From contig NZ_KE383928.1 of assembly GCF_000422825.1 (NCBI RefSeq), positions 632,930 through 696,929 of the forward strand: a stretch of DNA of 64,000 nt, in the 5' to 3' direction. Positions 60,817 to 64,000 of the stretch are shown here, piece after piece. Within the stretch, counting starts at the first letter, position 1. The number at the start of each line of letters is the position of its first letter. Source of the stretch: Nocardioides insulae DSM 17944 (GTDB lineage Bacteria; Actinomycetota; Actinomycetes; Propionibacteriales; Nocardioidaceae). A program made the translations under genes and the position numbers. The notes beneath the pieces are model-generated. The model was given only the letters and a program-made list of their open reading frames with translations, was not told where the DNA came from and made no database searches.

Positions 60817-61443
60817 TCAGCAGAGGTACTCCCGCATCCCGTCCAGCAGCCAGCGGGTGACGTGGGTGGCGAAGGAGGAGCGGACCAGCACCTGCCAAGT
60901 CGTCTCGCCGGTCCGCCACAGGATCGCCGGGGTGGCGCCCAGTGGGGTGACCAGCGCCTGGCCGACCGGGAAGACCCGTGGGTGCAGGTCGATCCGCACG
61001 CTCTTGTCCAGCACCGATCGGGCTCGGGGGCCGGAGAGTTCGAGGGTGGCCCGGTTGGCCGACACATCGACGACCTGGCCGCGGTGGGTGCCGAGGCTCT
61101 CGGCGAGCCGGTCGGCGTACTCGGTGGCGAGGATGCCGGAGTCGGCCTCGTCGGGTGCCACCGCGAGGAACTCATCGGGTGCCAGCCACAGCACCTCCAG
61201 ACCGTCCGGTCCCTTGGCCACCTCGCCGCAGCGCCGGGGGAGTACGACGCCCAGCGCCGACTCCAGGGCCCGGCCGGCCGGACCGTCGGGGATCGCGCGA
61301 AGCGCAGTCTGGGTCAGGAACGGCACCTCCCGCAGGGCCACGGCGGCCCCGGAGCCCCGGTCCATCTCGGCGGCCAGGTGCTGTGCCGGGCTGCGCCGGT
61401 GGGCGAGCACCTGCGCCCGGGTGAAGGTTGCGGTCTCAGCCAT
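60817..61443 (-). CDS. soxG: Sarcosine oxidase gamma subunit
   Basis: A 208-residue protein of the SoxG family, the smallest-but-one subunit of heterotetrameric sarcosine oxidase, which demethylates sarcosine to glycine. Family patterns include REVPFLTQTALRAIP (about 38-52), VLWLAPDEFLAVAPDE near 84-99, VVDVSANRATLELSGPRARSVLDKSVRIDLHP near 122-153 and ILWRTGETTWQVLVRSSFATHVTRWLLDG at the C terminus. The ATG at 61443 overlaps the soxA end by 8 bases, so they are coupled. The order soxA-soxG matches the usual sox operon; soxB and soxD should lie upstream, beyond the window. Confidence 0.92.
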   Translation of the reverse strand: MAETATFTRAQVLAHRRSPAQHLAAEMDRGSGAAVALREVPFLTQTALRAIPDGPAGRALESALGVVLPRRCGEVAKGPDGLEVLWLAPDEFLAVAPDEADSGILATEYADRLAESLGTHRGQVVDVSANRATLELSGPRARSVLDKSVRIDLHPRVFPVGQALVTPLGATPAILWRTGETTWQVLVRSSFATHVTRWLLDGMREYLC

Positions 61444-64000
61444 CGCGTCGGGCCCCTTCCTTGTCGTAGAGCACGGGTTCATCGATGAGGACCTCGGCGA
61501 ACCGACCGCCGAAGGAGGCCAGGACGGTCTCCCCGATCCGGTTGCGGCCGTCGGAGACCAGGGCCAGGCCGAAGCCGCGGCCCAGTGCCTGGCTGTGGTA
61601 GCTGGAGGTGACGTGTCCGAGCATGGGGATCGGCCGGACCGGCAGGCTCTGGCCGGTGTAGTCGCCGAGGGCGTCGGGTTCGACCAGCTGGGCGCCCTCG
61701 GGGAGCCGCAGCGAGGTGTCGACCGGGAGCACGCTGACCAGGTGTTTCCGCACGCCCTCGGTCAGTGCGCGACGGCTGTAGGACCGCTTGCCGATGAACT
61801 CCTTCGTCGTCGAGACGATCCAGTCCATCCCCAGGTCCTGTGGGGTGACCGTGCCGTCGGTGTCCTGCCCGACGATCGGGTAGGCCTTCTCGGCGCGGAG
61901 CACGTGCATGGCCTCGGTGCCGTACGGCGTGATGTCCAGGTCCGCGCCGGCCTCGGCGATGTCCTCCCAGACCTTGAGGCCGTACCAGGTGGCGACGTTC
62001 ACCTCGTAGGCCAGCTCTCCCGAGAAGGTGATCCGGCAGATCCGGGCCGGGATCCCGGAGGCCAGCACGGTGTCGCGGAACTCCATGAACCCGAACCCCT
62101 CCTTCGAGACGTCCAGGTCGGGGGCGAGCCGGGCGATCACCTCGCGCGAGCGCGGACCCACCACCGCGGTGGTGGCCCACTGCTCGGTCACCGAGGTGAA
62201 GGTGACATCCAGGTCCGGCCACTCGGTCTGTGACCACTCCTCGAGCCAGTCCAGCACCTTGGCGGCGTTGCCGGTGGTGGCGGTCATGAAGTAGCGGTCC
62301 GGGGCCAGCCGGAGCGAGACACCGTCGTCGAAGACCATGCCGTCCGGGGTGCACATCACGCCGTACCGGCCCTTGCCGACGGCGAGTTTGAGGTAGCCGT
62401 TGGTGTAGATCCGGTTGAGGAACTCGGGGGCGTCGGCGCCGCGGACCTCGATCTTCCCCAGGGTGGTGGCGTCCAGGAACGCGACGCCCTCGCGGGCGGC
62501 CCGGCACTCGCGGGTGACCGCGGCGTCCATGTCCTCTCCCTCCTGCGGGTAGTACCGGGGGCGCTTCCACTGCCCGACGTCCTCGAAGACGGCGCCGTGC
62601 TCGACGTGCCAGGAGTGCGCCGGCGTGGTGCGGGCGGCGTCGAACAGGTCGCCCCGGCAGCGCCCCGCCAGGGCGCCGAAGGCCACGGGAGTGAAGGGTG
62701 CCCGGAACGTCGTCGTCCCGATGTCGCCCGGCGTCAGCGGGCTCCCCTCGGCGGCCGGCACCTGGTCGGCGAGGGCGGCGGTGAGGATCCCGATCGTGGT
62801 GACCCCGCTGAGCTTGCCCTGATCGGCGCCGGTGCCGATCGAGGTGTAGCGCTTGATGTGCTCCACCGAACGCATCCCGGCACCGGTGGCGCGGAGCAGA
62901 TCGGCCGCGGTCTGGTCCCGCTGGAGGTCCACGAGGTGGCGCGCGTAGCCCTCCGCCCGGCCCGGGACGATCCACAGCTGCCGGGTGGTCCCCGCGCGCG
63001 CGGCCCGCTCCGACTGCCCGGGCTGCTCATGGGCGGTCTCCGCCTCGTACGCCGGCCCGTGGCCGGTCTCGGCAGCGGCCCTCCGCCCGGCCCGGCGTCC
63101 CTGCTCCAGACACCCTTCGGTCCAGTAGGCGCCGGCCACCGACCCGGCCAGGAACTGGCCGCCGACCGGCCCGGTCGGCACGAACCCGGCCAGCTGGTCG
63201 TCCCAGTGGACCGAGCCCTGCCGCTGGCTGTGCAGGTGCAAGGTCGGGCTCCAGCCGCCGGAGACCGCGACCAGGTCGGCGCTCACACGTTCCGCGTCGC
63301 CAGGGGTGCCGGCCGCATCGATCGGCGCGACCCAGGCGGCCTCGACCGCTTCACCCGCGTCGCCGTCCACCCCGACCACGGCACTGCCCGGGCGCACGCT
63401 CAGCCCGGCGGCCACGGCGGCGTCCCGAGCGGGGGAGGACACCGACCGCTCACGGGCATCGACCACGGTCACCGCCGCACCCGCGGCAACCAACGCGTGC
63501 GCCACCGGGTAGGCGGAGTCGTTGGTGGTGAACACGACGACCGCCTGGCCGGGCAGGACGGCGTACCTGCCCAGGTAGGTGTGCACCGCGGAGGCGAGCA
63601 TGACGCCCGGCCGGTCGCTGTCGGCGAAGACGACGGTGCGCTCCATCGCCCCGGTGGCCAGCACGACCCGGGCGGCGTTGACGTGCCAGACCCGCTGCCG
63701 GGACACCCCCGGGCGCGCCGGGGCGCCGAACTGGTCGCCCCGCTTCTCCAGCGCGATCAGGTAGTTGCCGTCGTAGCTGCCGAACACGGTGGTCCGGGCC
63801 AGGACGGTGACCTCCGGCGCTGCCTCGAGCTCGGCGCGGACCACCTCCACCCACTCGCGCGCCGGGACGCCCTCGATGTGCTGGGTCGGGTCGGCCAGCA
63901 TTGAGCCGCCGAGCTCGAAGTCCTGCTCGAACACCGTCACCCTGGCGCCGGTGGCCGCGGCCTCGCGGGCGGCGGCCAGTCCGGCCGGACCGGCACCGAT
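61436..64000 (-). CDS. soxA: Sarcosine oxidase alpha subunit, N-terminally truncated by window edge
   Basis: At least 854 codons are visible, running off the right edge. The visible N-terminal end (from base 64000) reads IGAGPAGLAAAREAAATGARVTVFEQDF, part of the FAD/NAD Rossmann fold. VFTTNDSAYPVAHALVAAGAAVTVVDA is the second dinucleotide site. The C-terminal half is a T-protein-like aminomethyltransferase domain with HSWHVEHGAVFEDVGQWKRPRYYPQEGE and VTPQDLGMDWIVSTTKEFIGKRSY. It binds the folate that accepts the methyl group. The alpha subunit of heterotetrameric SoxBDAG; roughly 130 N-terminal residues are outside the window. Confidence 0.94.
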   Translation of the reverse strand: MGAGPAGLAAAREAAATGARVTVFEQDFELGGSMLADPTQHIEGVPAREWVEVVRAELEAAPEVTVLARTTVFGSYDGNYLIALEKRGDQFGAPARPGVSRQRVWHVNAARVVLATGAMERTVVFADSDRPGVMLASAVHTYLGRYAVLPGQAVVVFTTNDSAYPVAHALVAAGAAVTVVDARERSVSSPARDAAVAAGLSVRPGSAVVGVDGDAGEAVEAAWVAPIDAAGTPGDAERVSADLVAVSGGWSPTLHLHSQRQGSVHWDDQLAGFVPTGPVGGQFLAGSVAGAYWTEGCLEQGRRAGRRAAAETGHGPAYEAETAHEQPGQSERAARAGTTRQLWIVPGRAEGYARHLVDLQRDQTAADLLRATGAGMRSVEHIKRYTSIGTGADQGKLSGVTTIGILTAALADQVPAAEGSPLTPGDIGTTTFRAPFTPVAFGALAGRCRGDLFDAARTTPAHSWHVEHGAVFEDVGQWKRPRYYPQEGEDMDAAVTRECRAAREGVAFLDATTLGKIEVRGADAPEFLNRIYTNGYLKLAVGKGRYGVMCTPDGMVFDDGVSLRLAPDRYFMTATTGNAAKVLDWLEEWSQTEWPDLDVTFTSVTEQWATTAVVGPRSREVIARLAPDLDVSKEGFGFMEFRDTVLASGIPARICRITFSGELAYEVNVATWYGLKVWEDIAEAGADLDITPYGTEAMHVLRAEKAYPIVGQDTDGTVTPQDLGMDWIVSTTKEFIGKRSYSRRALTEGVRKHLVSVLPVDTSLRLPEGAQLVEPDALGDYTGQSLPVRPIPMLGHVTSSYHSQALGRGFGLALVSDGRNRIGETVLASFGGRFAEVLIDEPVLYDKEGARRDG

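Noticed and set aside
56387..61488. Long plus-strand ORFs (789 and 898 codons) over the surface protein and XPB genes
   Set aside because: Val/Gly/Arg-rich shadows, including mirrored repeats from the Ig duplication.

Overview
The window is very GC-rich, densely coded actinobacterial chromosome. Gene content and signals fit a Nocardioides-like member of the Propionibacteriales: a groEL2-type chaperonin without groES, paired CIRCE operators, a DUF3263/LytR_C pair, a mycobacterial-type SOS box, a bacterial XPB helicase, MetM/MetO-type sulfur-carrier methionine synthesis, and many GTG starts with 4-nt gene overlaps. The assignment to genus is inference. I see no prophage, transposase, CRISPR array, rRNA or tRNA.

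Layout. 0-6 kb: IclR regulator (cut by the window edge), trehalose synthesis (otsA, otsB) around a BenE-type transporter and a DUF3263/LytR_C pair. 6-9.8 kb: an exported His-tailed PHP-domain protein with a coupled partner, then a SAM-I riboswitch controlling metM-metO (threonine-synthase-like enzyme plus sulfur carrier). 9.9-17.4 kb: OsmC, SGNH hydrolase, ketopantoate reductase, an ECF sigma/anti-sigma-like pair, a 47-aa membrane peptide, an ATP-grasp enzyme and groEL2 behind two CIRCE sites. 17.6-22.6 kb: acylphosphatase, a 157-bp inverted-repeat element, a MobA-like transferase, a GMC (cholesterol-oxidase-like) enzyme with an atypical Rieske protein, and an alpha/beta hydrolase.

22.6-31 kb holds two divergent MoxR/VWA systems. 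On the minus strand is a six-gene moxR-DUF58-batA-batB-TPR operon. On the plus strand is a coxD-coxE-xdhC-like set. 31-37 kb is a fatty-acid cassette (acyl-CoA ligase, thioesterase II, acyl-CoA dehydrogenase, thiolase, TetR). 37-43.2 kb has a GAF-domain regulator and coxS-L-M-G encoding a form II CO-dehydrogenase-like molybdenum hydroxylase. The coxDE/xdhC genes 10 kb upstream are its likely maturation factors.

43-52.4 kb: an AlkB-type dioxygenase under an apparent SOS box, a GntR/UTRA regulator, a TRAP transporter operon with two tandem solute-binding proteins, and an MFS transporter. The TRAP and MFS promoters share a 49-bp conserved block with an ATAG-N7-CTAT palindrome and nearby CRP-like palindromes, so they probably form one regulon. 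52.4-64 kb: HD-domain protein, SerA-type dehydrogenase, a leaderless quinone-oxidoreductase/thioesterase operon, an Ig-repeat surface protein, XPB helicase, and soxG/soxA (soxA runs off the window).

Signals most worth a second look are the SAM-riboswitch/metM/metO unit with its Cys-capped carrier, the shared TRAP/MFS regulatory block, the dispersed palindromic repeats at 36.2 and 45.4 kb, the 157-bp inverted-repeat element, and the Rieske protein that lacks a ligand histidine.
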